Assembly (NCBI GenBank): GCA_051655155.1
Contig: JBOFZL010000031.1
Location: forward strand, 62,001-126,000
DNA: 64,000 nucleotides
Direction: 5' to 3'
Source of the DNA: JBOFZL01 sp051655155
GTDB taxonomy: Bacteria > Bacillota > Clostridia > Peptostreptococcales > Filifactoraceae
Position 1 is the first letter of the stretch. Each line of letters opens with the position of its first letter. Both the position numbers and the translations under genes were made by a program. This document shows positions 36,494-44,114 of the stretch, in pieces. The notes beneath the pieces are model-generated. The model was given only the letters and a program-made list of their open reading frames with translations. It was not told where the DNA came from and searched no databases.

Positions 36494-36976
36494 ATGGAAA
36501 TTAAGAGGGTTATTAGTAAGTATAATAATTCTAGTAGGATGGGTATACCAATTAAGTACCTTGTGCTTCACGATACGGGAAACAGTAGAAGTGGTGCAGG
36601 TGCTTTAAATCACGCTAAGTATTTTGCTAGTGGGGATAGGCAAAGTTCGGCGCATTATTTTGTGGATGATAAGATTGTGGTACAGTTGGTTGAAGATAGC
36701 AGGGCTGCTTGGCATTGTGGTGACGGAAGGGGTCGTTATGGTATTACTAACGGAAATTCCATAGGCATTGAGATCTGCGTTAATAGTGATGGAAATTACG
36801 AGGCAGCTTTGGCAAAGACTAAGGAGCTTATTATTTATTTGTTGGCAAAGTATAAGCTTCCTATGGAGTCTTTGGTTAGGCATTATGATGCAAGTAGAAA
36901 AATATGCCCCGCTTCTATGCATGATAATTATTGGAAAAGATGGTATCAGCTAAAGTTAGAGTTAGGAAGGAGATAA
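36494..36976 (+). CDS. N-acetylmuramoyl-L-alanine amidase (Amidase_2 type)
   Basis: A 160-residue enzyme starting at the ATG at 36494 after AAAAGGAGGAGAG; an open extension to 36341 would swallow the promoter element and has no ribosome site. Zinc ligands and core of the T7-lysozyme/PGRP fold: KYLVLHDTGNSRSGAGALNH (His), SSAHYFVDDKIVVQLVED, AWHCGDGRG, NSIGIEICVN (Glu) and VRHYDASRKICPASM (His, Cys). It has no signal peptide, like phage endolysins, so it would need a holin-like partner to reach the wall. The YvrJ gene begins 3 bases after the stop. Confidence 0.92.
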   Translation: MEIKRVISKYNNSSRMGIPIKYLVLHDTGNSRSGAGALNHAKYFASGDRQSSAHYFVDDKIVVQLVEDSRAAWHCGDGRGRYGITNGNSIGIEICVNSDGNYEAALAKTKELIIYLLAKYKLPMESLVRHYDASRKICPASMHDNYWKRWYQLKLELGRR

Positions 36977-36978
36977 AT

Positions 36979-37119
36979 ATGGAAGAATTTTTTTCTGGCA
37001 TAGGAAATTATGGATTTCATATAGTTTTAAGTGGATATTTACTTATGCGACTTGAGCAAAAATTAGATAGACTAACTGAATCAATTTGGGAGCTTAGTAA
37101 AAATTTAAAATCAAACTAA
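36979..37119 (+). CDS. YvrJ family small membrane protein (holin-like)
   Basis: A 46-residue protein from the ATG at 36979, after GGAAGGAGATAAAT. One transmembrane helix near residues 8-25 (IGNYGFHIVLSGYLLMRLE) is followed by a charged amphipathic tail (QKLDRLTESIWEL), exactly the YvrJ pattern, which resembles BhlA/UviB holin-like peptides. The function of YvrJ is not established. Tight coupling to a signal-less amidase suggests a holin/endolysin-like pair. YvrJ genes often accompany DUF1659 and DUF2922 genes, which occur 3.4 kb downstream here. Confidence 0.88.
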   Translation: MEEFFSGIGNYGFHIVLSGYLLMRLEQKLDRLTESIWELSKNLKSN

Positions 37120-37180
37120 TAATTACTATTGTATTATGGGCTAATTAAGTGTTACAATATAAAAGTAGTATTTTATTAAA

Positions 37181-37199
37181 TTAAATTAGTTTAATTTAA
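37181..37199 (+). promoter_or_regulatory. DtxR-box-like palindrome before ferritin
   Basis: TTAAATTAGTTTAATTTAA is a perfect 8-bp inverted repeat with a 3-base centre, 19 bp long like the DtxR/IdeR box TTAGGTTAGGCTAACCTAA. The 13 A/T and central G positions of that consensus match; the six G/C positions are A/T here. It lies about 50 bases before the ferritin ATG and just downstream of a candidate promoter (TTGTAT, 18 bases, TACAAT at 37153-37158). Confidence 0.5.
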
Positions 37200-37248
37200 G
37201 GTGCTATTCTGGTAATAGTTAAATTAACTTAAAGAATATGGAGGGTTT

Positions 37249-37755
37249 ATGGATAAGAAAGTAATAGCTCTTTTGAATGAGCAAATTAACAAAGAATTAT
37301 ATTCAGCGTATCTATATCTTGATTTTTCGATTTATTTTGATAAGGAAGGCTTGTCCGGTTTTGCCAACTTCTTTAAAGTTCAAGCACAAGAGGAGAGGGA
37401 CCATGCAATGCTATTTATGAAATATATGCAAAACAATGGTCTTGAGGTTACACTAGAAACTATAGAAAAACCTAAGGTTAAAATAAAAGAGTATATGACA
37501 CCACTTAAGGAAGCTTTAGACCATGAAAAGTATGTTACAGCTTCCATAAATAATATCTATACTGCCGCAGTAGAGGCAAAGGACTATCGCACAATGCAGT
37601 TTTTGGACTGGTTTATAAAAGAACAGGGTGAAGAGGAGTCTACTGCAGAGAACAATATCAGAAAGATGGAGCTTTTTGGAGATTCAAAAGGACTTTATAT
37701 GCTGGATGCAGAATTAGGGGCAAGAGTTTATTCACCACCAAGTATTAACTTATAA
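37249..37755 (+). CDS. Ferritin (non-heme iron storage)
   Basis: A 168-residue four-helix protein of normal bacterial FtnA length. Ferroxidase ligands visible: Glu in NEQINKELYSAYLYLD, then QAQEERDHAMLFMKYM (Glu, Glu, His) and FIKEQGEEESTAENNI (Glu, Gln, Glu). It oxidises Fe(II) and stores iron in a 24-mer shell, also limiting oxidative stress. Monocistronic, with a promoter, a DtxR-like palindrome upstream and a strong terminator downstream. Confidence 0.95.
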   Translation: MDKKVIALLNEQINKELYSAYLYLDFSIYFDKEGLSGFANFFKVQAQEERDHAMLFMKYMQNNGLEVTLETIEKPKVKIKEYMTPLKEALDHEKYVTASINNIYTAAVEAKDYRTMQFLDWFIKEQGEEESTAENNIRKMELFGDSKGLYMLDAELGARVYSPPSINL

Positions 37756-37766
37756 GCTAAGATTTA

Positions 37767-37800
37767 AGCCATGACGAAATTTTTCGTCATGGCTTTTTTA
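37767..37800 (+). terminator. Terminator of ferritin
   Basis: AAGCCATGACGAAA and TTTCGTCATGGCTT form a strong hairpin followed by TTTTTT, 12 bases after the stop codon. Confidence 0.9.
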
Positions 37801-37823
37801 TGGAAATTTTTTATAAGTTTTTC

Positions 37824-37852
37824 TTGACAAAAAGCTTAAAAAATTTTATCAT
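37824..37852 (+). promoter_or_regulatory. Sigma-A promoter of psuK-psuG with flanking repeats
   Basis: TTGACA (37824-37829), 17 bases, TATCAT (37847-37852). Two similar boxes, CAAAAAGCTTAAA (37828-37840) and CAAAAGTTTAAA (from 37874), straddle the promoter and could be operator sites for the HTH part of the kinase gene product. Confidence 0.75.
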
Positions 37853-37912
37853 AAACTTATGATTAGTTTTAAACAAAAGTTTAAATTATTTTTCTGAAAA
37901 CTAGAGGTGAGT

Positions 37913-39004
37913 ATGACAAGTAGGGAAAAGGAGCTGATAAGGCTTATTAAACAAAATCCTTTTATTTCTCAAGAGGAGTTGTCTAGAAAGCTGGGGATTA
38001 AAAGATCATCAGTGGCAGTACAGATTTCTAATCTTATGAAAAAAGGACATATCCTTGGAAAAGGTTACATTATAGGAGAGAGCCAAAGGGTGATAGTAAT
38101 AGGTGGATCTAATATGGATCTTTCGGGAGTTCCTGACAAGGTTATAAGGATGAAGGACTCCAATGTTGGAAGTATTCACCTTTCTGTAGGTGGAGTTGGC
38201 CGTAATATTGCAGATAATTTGGCAAGGTTGGATGTGCCGGTAAGTTTGATTACTGGAATTTCAGAGGATATCTATGGCAAGAAAATCTTTGAAGAGTGCA
38301 ATGCTGTAGGGATTGATATGTCATATGCAATAGTTTCTAGGAGTCATCCTTCTGCCATGTACCTTTCTATATTGGATAATATGGGGGATATGATGGTGGC
38401 ATTGGTGGATTCTAAGATTCATGAGATAGTGACACCGATGGAGTTACAAAGACAAAAGCATGTAATTGGAAGTGGAAGTCATTTGGTGATAGATACTAAT
38501 TTGTCGGAGGAAGCTATTCACTATATTGCTGAGAACTTCAAGGAGCAGAAAATATTTGCCGATACAGTTTCTTGCACCAAGGCAGTAAAACTTAAGCCCG
38601 TACTATCTTCCCTTTACGCAATTAAGCCTAATAAAGATGAGGTAGAAATCTTGTCAGATGTAAAGATAACTGATGAGGCTAGTTTAAATAAGGCTATGGA
38701 TGTACTGTTGGAAAAGGGTGTAAAAAACATCTATATTTCCATGGGAGAAAAGGGCGTATTTTACGGAAATAAAAATCAAAGAGGTTTTGTTCAAACCAAG
38801 CCTTGTAAGATGATAAGTGCAACAGGTGCAGGTGATGCTATGATGGCAGGATTAGTCTATGGAGAGCTAAAAGGTTTCGAAACAGAAACTACTATAGCCT
38901 ACGGTCAAGCTATGGCAAGAATGGCATTAAGCAGCGAAGAAACAATAAGTTCACAGATAAACCCTTTAAAAATAAAACAGATGGTGGAGGAAGATTTATG
39001 TTAA
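37913..39004 (+). CDS. psuK: PfkB-family pseudouridine kinase with N-terminal HTH
   Basis: A 363-residue protein from the ATG at 37913 (AGAGG at the right distance; the GTG two codons earlier overlaps the ribosome site). Residues about 1-58 are a winged helix (EEELSRKLGIKRSSVAVQISN type). The rest is a ribokinase-fold sugar kinase: VIVIGGSNMDLSG, GGVGRNIADNLARL, and the catalytic ISATGAGDAMMAGLVYGEL (GAGD). Fusion of HTH and PfkB is typical of PsuK in Firmicutes. It phosphorylates pseudouridine to pseudouridine-5'-phosphate, the substrate of the next gene; the start of psuG overlaps its end by 7 bases. Confidence 0.88.
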   Translation: MTSREKELIRLIKQNPFISQEELSRKLGIKRSSVAVQISNLMKKGHILGKGYIIGESQRVIVIGGSNMDLSGVPDKVIRMKDSNVGSIHLSVGGVGRNIADNLARLDVPVSLITGISEDIYGKKIFEECNAVGIDMSYAIVSRSHPSAMYLSILDNMGDMMVALVDSKIHEIVTPMELQRQKHVIGSGSHLVIDTNLSEEAIHYIAENFKEQKIFADTVSCTKAVKLKPVLSSLYAIKPNKDEVEILSDVKITDEASLNKAMDVLLEKGVKNIYISMGEKGVFYGNKNQRGFVQTKPCKMISATGAGDAMMAGLVYGELKGFETETTIAYGQAMARMALSSEETISSQINPLKIKQMVEEDLC

Positions 39005-39909
39005 AACAGTATTTGGATATTAATGAAGAAGTAGCAAAGGCTTTAGAAGAAGGTAGACCTGTAGTTGCCCTAGAATCAACGATAATTTCTCACGGTATGC
39101 CTTACCCACAAAATATTGAGATGGCTGAAAAGGTAGAAGGAATAATCAGAAGTCAAGGTGCAGTGCCTGCAACTATTGGAATAATAGGGGGAAGACTAAA
39201 GGCAGGACTTACTAAGGAAGAGCTAGAGTATATGGCAAAGACTCCTGGTGTTATTAAGGCATCAAGAAGGGATTTACCTTTCATTGTGGCTAAGAAGTTA
39301 GATGGAGCGACAACAGTGGCTTCTACTATGATAATAGCTGAAATGGCAGGGATAAAGGTGTTTGTAACAGGTGGGATAGGTGGAGTTCATAGAGAGGCAG
39401 AAAACACTATGGACATATCAGCAGACCTTCAAGAACTGGCAAATACCAATGTGGCAGTGGTTTGTGCCGGAGTAAAATCAATTCTTGATATAGGATTAAC
39501 CTTAGAGTATCTTGAAACTTACGGAGTTCCTGTAGTTGGATATCAAACAGAGGAATTTCCTGCATTCTATACTAGAAAAAGTGGTTTTAAGGTAGACTAC
39601 AAGGTTGAGAATGAGGTTGAAATGGCAACAGCCCTAAATGCAAAATGGGGTATGGGGCTAAAGGGTGGGGTGGTAATTGCGAACCCAATCCCAATAGAGC
39701 ATGAATTGGACTATAATATAATAAGTAAAGCGATTGAAGAAGCTTTAGTAGAGGCTAAGACACAAGGAATTAAGGGGAAGGAAAGCACGCCATTTCTTCT
39801 TGCAAAGGTAAAGGCTATCACTGAAGGGAAAAGCCTTAAAGCAAACCTTGAATTAGTGTATAACAATGCTATGGTGGGGGCGAAAATAGCAAAGGCTATG
39901 ACAAGGTAG
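38998..39909 (+). CDS. psuG: Pseudouridine-5'-phosphate glycosidase
   Basis: A 303-residue enzyme, full length for the family. Signature: RPVVALESTIISHGMPYPQN, TPGVIKASRRDLPFIVAK (catalytic Lys region), GATTVASTMIIAEMAGIKVF, TGGIGGVHREAE and YGVPVVGYQTEEFPAFYT. It splits pseudouridine-5'-phosphate to uracil and ribose-5-phosphate, completing RNA-derived pseudouridine salvage with the kinase. Translationally coupled to psuK. Only a weak hairpin (39938-39960) is seen after it. Confidence 0.96.
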   Translation: MLKQYLDINEEVAKALEEGRPVVALESTIISHGMPYPQNIEMAEKVEGIIRSQGAVPATIGIIGGRLKAGLTKEELEYMAKTPGVIKASRRDLPFIVAKKLDGATTVASTMIIAEMAGIKVFVTGGIGGVHREAENTMDISADLQELANTNVAVVCAGVKSILDIGLTLEYLETYGVPVVGYQTEEFPAFYTRKSGFKVDYKVENEVEMATALNAKWGMGLKGGVVIANPIPIEHELDYNIISKAIEEALVEAKTQGIKGKESTPFLLAKVKAITEGKSLKANLELVYNNAMVGAKIAKAMTR

Positions 39910-40097
39910 AAGTTAAAAGATAAGTAGTTTGGACACCATCTGGTCTTTTTATAATTTGATTTTTAATTCTTTAAGGATTATTCTAGTAAAAGTTATAGAC
40001 TTGATAAGTTTTTTGTGTACTAAGTTGAAAGACTTGCTTCTATAATTAATTGAATTATACTATAATAAACTATATAAAAATAAAAGGATGATAATTA

Positions 40098-40325
40098 ATG
40101 AAAGAATTTAAATGTCAAATCTGCCCTAGGAGTTGTCAACTAAAGGTTGATGATCAAGGGTATACCATAAAGGTACGGGGAAATAGATGCACTAGAGGTT
40201 TTGCTTTTGCAGAAAGTAAGGCTTATAGTCTTAATAAGGATTCAGGAAAGGTATCTATTATACCTTGGATGATTTTGGGTTTGCTGGTCTTTGTTGGGAT
40301 ACTATGTTATTTTATTAAGTTCTAA
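40098..40325 (+). CDS. Short DUF1667-like cysteine motif protein with membrane anchor
   Basis: A 75-residue protein. Residues 1-40 carry FKCQICPRSCQLKV and RGNRCTRGFAFAESKAYS, close to the N-terminal CPxxC...GNxCxRG...YAxxE pattern of DUF1667, proteins encoded beside glycerol-3-phosphate or Fe-S dehydrogenases in clostridia. Instead of the rest of DUF1667, residues 52-72 are one hydrophobic helix ending CYFIKF. So it is either a fusion of a truncated DUF1667 metal motif to an anchor or a distinct small family. SD AAAAGGATG. Single gene, ended by a clear terminator. Confidence 0.7.
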   Translation: MKEFKCQICPRSCQLKVDDQGYTIKVRGNRCTRGFAFAESKAYSLNKDSGKVSIIPWMILGLLVFVGILCYFIKF

Positions 40326-40337
40326 AAAGATATTAAG

Positions 40338-40377
40338 AAACACTGTCTTAGTGATATTACTAGGCAGTGTTTTTATT
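40338..40377 (+). terminator. Terminator after the DUF1667-like gene
   Basis: AAACACTG..CTTAGT and ACTAGG..CAGTGTTT form an interrupted hairpin followed by a T-run. Confidence 0.8.
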
Positions 40378-40402
40378 TTGGGAAAAATATTTTAAATATA
40401 CC

Positions 40403-40431
40403 CTACCTTTTATCTATATAGTGCATATATA
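40403..40431 (+). promoter_or_regulatory. Shared alternative promoter element, copy B (DUF1659-DUF2922)
   Basis: CTACCTTTTATCTA, 7 bases, then CATATATA, matching copy A at 36429-36457 in all but one defined base and in spacing. It lies 53 bases before the DUF1659 ATG and just after the preceding terminator, which is where a promoter is needed. Confidence 0.65.
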
Positions 40432-40483
40432 TAGGTGAAAGGGAAAATCCCAATCAAAACTTTAGTGAAAGGAGGAGGTTTCA

Positions 40484-40687
40484 ATGACTAAGATAGTTAA
40501 AAGTAATCTTAAGCTTGCCTTTGTGGTAGGAACTGACGGGGGAAAAGATATAGTAAAAAATAAGTCTATATCCTCTATGCTTCCAAGTCTAACCGATGAG
40601 GTTGTTGGCAATTTTGCAAAATTGGTTATAGCAGTATCATTATATCCAGCAACAGCTCAAAGGATAGACGTAAAAGAGTTGGTTTAA
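40484..40687 (+). CDS. DUF1659 family protein
   Basis: A 67-residue protein with a very strong ribosome site (GAAAGGAGGAGG). The sequence (KSNLKLAFVVGTDGGKDIV, then LPSLTDEVVGNFAKLVIAVS and LYPATAQRIDVKE) matches DUF1659, small Firmicutes proteins of unknown function regularly paired with DUF2922 and YvrJ. It has no signal or membrane helix. First gene of a two-gene unit behind the shared promoter element. Confidence 0.88.
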   Translation: MTKIVKSNLKLAFVVGTDGGKDIVKNKSISSMLPSLTDEVVGNFAKLVIAVSLYPATAQRIDVKELV

Positions 40688-40722
40688 GAGGCTAAAAAAT
40701 TTAATGGAAAGGAGGTGTAAAT

Positions 40723-40953
40723 ATGGTAGAAACTAATTATATAGTACTGGAATTCGTTAAGACTAATGGGGATAAGCACTCATTAAAGCTAGCTTATCCT
40801 AAAATACCTGTAGTTTCAGCAGATGTAAAAGCTTTAGCGGATTTTATCGTAGGAAATAACGTGTTTAGCTTTGTGGACGGCGTAACTTTAAAAACTTTCG
40901 AAGGAGCTACTATACAAAAAATCACAGAATCTGAAATTAATTTTGTTGGTTAA
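40723..40953 (+). CDS. DUF2922 family protein
   Basis: A 76-residue protein, SD GGAAAGGAGGTG. The sequence (NYIVLEFVKTNGDKHSLKL, then VSADVKALADFIVGNNVFSF and GATIQKITESEINFVG) matches DUF2922, again of unknown function and a habitual neighbour of DUF1659. Predicted to be a small alpha/beta protein. A hairpin follows 20 bases downstream; the sigma factor then has its own promoter. Confidence 0.88.
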   Translation: MVETNYIVLEFVKTNGDKHSLKLAYPKIPVVSADVKALADFIVGNNVFSFVDGVTLKTFEGATIQKITESEINFVG

Positions 40954-40972
40954 AACTCAAAGTAGCTATAAG

Positions 40973-41012
40973 GATAAAACAGCTAGAACAAATGGTTTTA
41001 GCTGTTTTATCT
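40973..41012 (+). terminator. Hairpin after DUF2922
   Basis: GATAAAACAGCTA-x-AAC and GGTTTTAGCTGTTTTATC form a long stem; the T-run is short, so it may act as a weak terminator or an mRNA-stabilising 3' structure. Confidence 0.7.
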
Positions 41013-41074
41013 AACTAATATAAGCGGATTAGAACTTATTATAAAAGCTTATATAAAACAAGGTTAAAACCATA

Positions 41075-41103
41075 TTGAGACAGGGCGGAGAGTATGGTAC
41101 AAT
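41075..41103 (+). promoter_or_regulatory. Sigma-A promoter of the sigma-factor gene
   Basis: TTGAGA (41075-41080), 17 bases, TACAAT (41098-41103). The start site would be near 41110, which makes the ATG at 41116 unlikely and supports the ATG at 41158. Confidence 0.8.
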
Positions 41104-41157
41104 ATAAAAGAACATATGTTCGAGAAATTACATAGATTAATCATAGGAGAGATGCAA

Positions 41158-41721
41158 ATGTTACAAAAAAATAAGGTATTAAATGACTATATAGATGTAG
41201 AAAATTTACTTAATGAATATTTCAATGCGGAAGAGTCAGAAAATAAAAAGAATTTACTCCAGCAATTATTATTTATAATTAGACCTTTAATTATAGCATC
41301 TTGTAAGCATTATTATGGGATTACAACAGAAGATCTTATTCAAGATGGTTATGAAAAGGCTATAAAACTTATATATAACTATGACGTTACACTTACGGAG
41401 GTTAAGTTTTTAGGATATATGAAGAGGATGCTTATGTGCTATTATTGGGATAAGAAGAGGGCAGAGCTAAAAAATACTTATAAAGAGGTATCTGATGATA
41501 ATCTGGAAGAGAGAGGGTATAAGGAACAGGGCTTTGATAAGGTGGAGTTAAAAGATATACTAGGAATATTAAGCGAAAGAGAAAGACAGATTGTGGTTTT
41601 AGTATATATTAAAGGTTATAGACAAAAGTCTGTTGCAAATGATCTAGGGTTAAGCCTTGCTTATGTAAAAGAAGTTTTATATAAATCAAGAAAAAAGATG
41701 AGAGAGGTTATTAATTGTTAA
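41158..41721 (+). CDS. Small sigma-70-family sigma factor
   Basis: A 187-residue protein from the ATG at 41158, 7 bases after AGGAGA. Region 2-like sequence: YGITTEDLIQDGYEKAIKLI, then FLGYMKRMLMCYYWDKKR. Region 4-like: LSERERQIVVLVYIKGYRQK and LGLSLAYVKEVLYKSRKKM. It lacks regions 1 and 3, the size and layout of ECF and TcdR/UviA/BotR-type sigma factors, whose clostridial members often control toxin or bacteriocin genes next to holin-like genes. No anti-sigma gene is adjacent. It directly follows DUF1659-DUF2922. Confidence 0.87.
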   Translation: MLQKNKVLNDYIDVENLLNEYFNAEESENKKNLLQQLLFIIRPLIIASCKHYYGITTEDLIQDGYEKAIKLIYNYDVTLTEVKFLGYMKRMLMCYYWDKKRAELKNTYKEVSDDNLEERGYKEQGFDKVELKDILGILSERERQIVVLVYIKGYRQKSVANDLGLSLAYVKEVLYKSRKKMREVINC

Positions 41722-41861
41722 AAAATTTAGTAAGAGTAATAAAATGTTATAGACTTGTAACAGACAAATAGCTTATTCTGTAGTAGAATGTACTTAGGTA
41801 TCATCATCTACCACGTTGTTTGGCGTGTAAATTACAGTTTTATTACATTAGAGATATGCTA

Positions 41862-41891
41862 TTGACTAGAAATAATCAATAGTGCTATAAT
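41862..41891 (+). promoter_or_regulatory. Strong sigma-A promoter of the surface protein gene
   Basis: TTGACT (41862-41867), 18 bases, TATAAT (41886-41891). It gives an untranslated leader of about 80 bases. Confidence 0.85.
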
Positions 41892-41906
41892 CTCTGTATA
41901 ATTCGG

Positions 41907-41955
41907 TAGGATACATACTGAATAACAAATAAGGGACGGGATACCCAATATCCTA
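41907..41955 (+). promoter_or_regulatory. Structured 5' leader of the surface protein mRNA
   Basis: TAGGATA (41907-41913) and TATCCTA (41949-41955) pair perfectly, enclosing GGGACGGGATACCC, which can itself fold. The stem ends 9 bases before AAGGAGGA. Such leaders can stabilise abundant surface-protein mRNAs; a regulatory role is possible. Confidence 0.5.
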
Positions 41956-41980
41956 AAAAATTTCAAGGAGGAAATTAAAA

Positions 41981-43981
41981 ATGAAGAAAAAATTATCATT
42001 ATTATTAGCTGGATTGCTAGTAATGACGTTAGTACCAGTATCTTCTTTTGCCTACAAGACAACTGAGTCTAGTCCTTTCACTGTAGACTATGGCAAAAAA
42101 GGAGCTGACGCTAAGAAAAGTTATGTTATTAGTGTTGATATGCAAAATGACACATTAGCTTCTGATTCAATCATAAGATTGGACTTAACTAATGCAAAGT
42201 TTAGCGATGTTACAGTTGCTTCTGTTGAGAAACCAGCAAAATTTGAGGTAGAAAAATCAGGAAGCCTAGCAACTATTAAAAATACTAGTGCTGTAGAATT
42301 GAATGCAAAGTTTGATATCAAACTTTCAATCGACACAGAAGATTCTGATTCAGGGGATGTACTTCTTGCTATAGATAACTCTGTACTAGGAAAAGCATCT
42401 TACAAAATCGGAGCAGTTAAAGAAGAGGCTTCAAAAAGTCTTAACGTTGTTGTAGAAAAAAGCGACAAAGTAGTTTCTTTATCAGGTGGAGCTCTTTCTA
42501 AGTTCGAAGTTAAAAACTTCAACAAAGAAAAAGAATTAGTTATTAAATTAGATGGAGATAATGCAGTACTAGACAAAGAAACAAAAGTAAATGGAACTAA
42601 AATTCCAGCAGAAGATATTAAGTTCTCTAACGGAGTTATTACTATTTCATCAAAGTATCTAAAGACCAAAGGTTTCATAGTTGTTGAGCCAATGATTGGT
42701 GCTGACAGAAAAATGGAACTAGGAGCAGCAGAAATCGAAGTTCAAAATGATGGCGATACTGCAACTGCAAAAATTGGAGATATTGTGGATTACACTGTTT
42801 CTCTAAAAGTAGTTGAAAATGGTAAAAAAGAAATACCTACAGTAATGGGCGGAAAAGAGACTACACTTAAAGTAACTCTTGAAGGACCAAAAGGATCAAT
42901 CACAAAAGATAGAGCATATGATATCGAGCTTGAAGGTGCAACTGTAGAGCATGATGCAAGTGGAAAGATTCTTAATGTAAGTGGAACAAACGTAGAAGTT
43001 TCTAACTTAAAAGGTATCAAAGCAGAAGATAGAACAGATGAATTTACAGTTTCTACTAGTGCAACAGATGCAACTAAGATAGAGTTCACAATGAAAGTTA
43101 GAATAGATGCAACTGCTAAAGATGGTGTTGCAACTATGAAAGTATCTTCAAGAGACTTAGCTTCTGACTTAACAGCTGATATAGCTAAAGTTAACAGAGC
43201 TTATGTTATTGAAAGTAAAGTTACAGAAATAAAAAGAGGCGAAGCAGCTAAAACTGCAGACGTATCAATAAAAGAAAGCAAAGTTGGACAACTTAATGTA
43301 GGAGACGTAGTTGAGTTCCAACTTAACGGAAAAACAGCATTCAACGAGAAGCCAGTATTCGAGGCTACTAACGGATTAAAATTCGGAAAAGTTGAGTACA
43401 AAAAAGATTCAAATAAGACTGTTGTTACAGCAAAAGTAACAGCTAAATCTAAGAAAGAAGTATCTACTATAACTCTTTCTGGAGCAGCAGTAGATATGTT
43501 ATACAATGGTATTCAAGGAAGAGTATATACAGCTTCTATATTTGTAAAAGGCGTTGAGTATGGAGAATTTGATTACACTAAATGTGTAGCTGAGTACACT
43601 AAGCTTGCACCTAAGATTGTATTTACTTTAGGATCAGCTAACTACACAGTTGACGGAGTTGTTAAGACTCTAGAAGCTCCAGTATTTACAAAAGATAGCA
43701 GAACTATGCTTCCAATAGGACCTCTTGCATTAGCTATGGGTCTAGAAGTTAACTACAATGCAGATACTAAAACAGCTTCATTTAGAGATGCAGCAACAGG
43801 ACAAGTAGTATCTGTTAAGGAATTTGCTAGTTCATTATACAATAATGGTATTGAGTACAAAATGTACACATCTTCAGTAACAGTTAACGGAAGAATCTTC
43901 GTACCAGTTGCTTCTATAACAGATGCATTTGGCGTTAAAATTGCTTGGGATGGAGCTACTCAAACAGTAACTATCAACTAA
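41981..43981 (+). CDS. Secreted surface (S-layer-like) protein with copper amine oxidase N-terminal-like domain
   Basis: A 666-residue exported protein. Signal peptide KKKLSLLLAGLLVMTLVPVS then SFA-YK as cleavage site. Residues about 30-530 form long beta-rich, Lys/Asp/Thr/Val-rich repeats without cysteine-rich parts. The last 100 residues are a copper-amine-oxidase-N domain: RTMLPIGPLALAMGLEVNYN, and RIFVPVASITDAFGVKIAWD. This domain is a common wall-associated module in clostridia and is not the oxidase. Strong promoter, near-ideal SD and a biased codon choice suggest very high expression, as for an S-layer protein. No SLH repeats are seen. Confidence 0.85.
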   Translation: MKKKLSLLLAGLLVMTLVPVSSFAYKTTESSPFTVDYGKKGADAKKSYVISVDMQNDTLASDSIIRLDLTNAKFSDVTVASVEKPAKFEVEKSGSLATIKNTSAVELNAKFDIKLSIDTEDSDSGDVLLAIDNSVLGKASYKIGAVKEEASKSLNVVVEKSDKVVSLSGGALSKFEVKNFNKEKELVIKLDGDNAVLDKETKVNGTKIPAEDIKFSNGVITISSKYLKTKGFIVVEPMIGADRKMELGAAEIEVQNDGDTATAKIGDIVDYTVSLKVVENGKKEIPTVMGGKETTLKVTLEGPKGSITKDRAYDIELEGATVEHDASGKILNVSGTNVEVSNLKGIKAEDRTDEFTVSTSATDATKIEFTMKVRIDATAKDGVATMKVSSRDLASDLTADIAKVNRAYVIESKVTEIKRGEAAKTADVSIKESKVGQLNVGDVVEFQLNGKTAFNEKPVFEATNGLKFGKVEYKKDSNKTVVTAKVTAKSKKEVSTITLSGAAVDMLYNGIQGRVYTASIFVKGVEYGEFDYTKCVAEYTKLAPKIVFTLGSANYTVDGVVKTLEAPVFTKDSRTMLPIGPLALAMGLEVNYNADTKTASFRDAATGQVVSVKEFASSLYNNGIEYKMYTSSVTVNGRIFVPVASITDAFGVKIAWDGATQTVTIN

Positions 43982-43995
43982 TTTTAATTAGTTTA

Positions 43996-44022
43996 AAAGA
44001 AGCCTACGGGCTTCTTTTTTTA
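43996..44022 (+). terminator. Terminator of the surface protein gene
   Basis: AAGAAGCC-TAC-GGGCTTCTT is a compact hairpin followed by T7; a similar CTTCTTTTTTT follows 30 bases later. Confidence 0.9.
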
Positions 44023-44114
44023 TTGCGATAAATCGAGGCTCATGTGCTTCTTTTTTTGTGGTTTTTATGGTATTATAAGGAGGTAAATTATTAAAAATGT
44101 AAGGGAGAAAAATT

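Noticed and set aside
36494..37119. Prophage remnant
   Set aside because: An amidase and a YvrJ peptide are phage-like in type, but no integrase, structural genes or attachment repeats are present, and the YvrJ/DUF1659/DUF2922 set is widespread on chromosomes.
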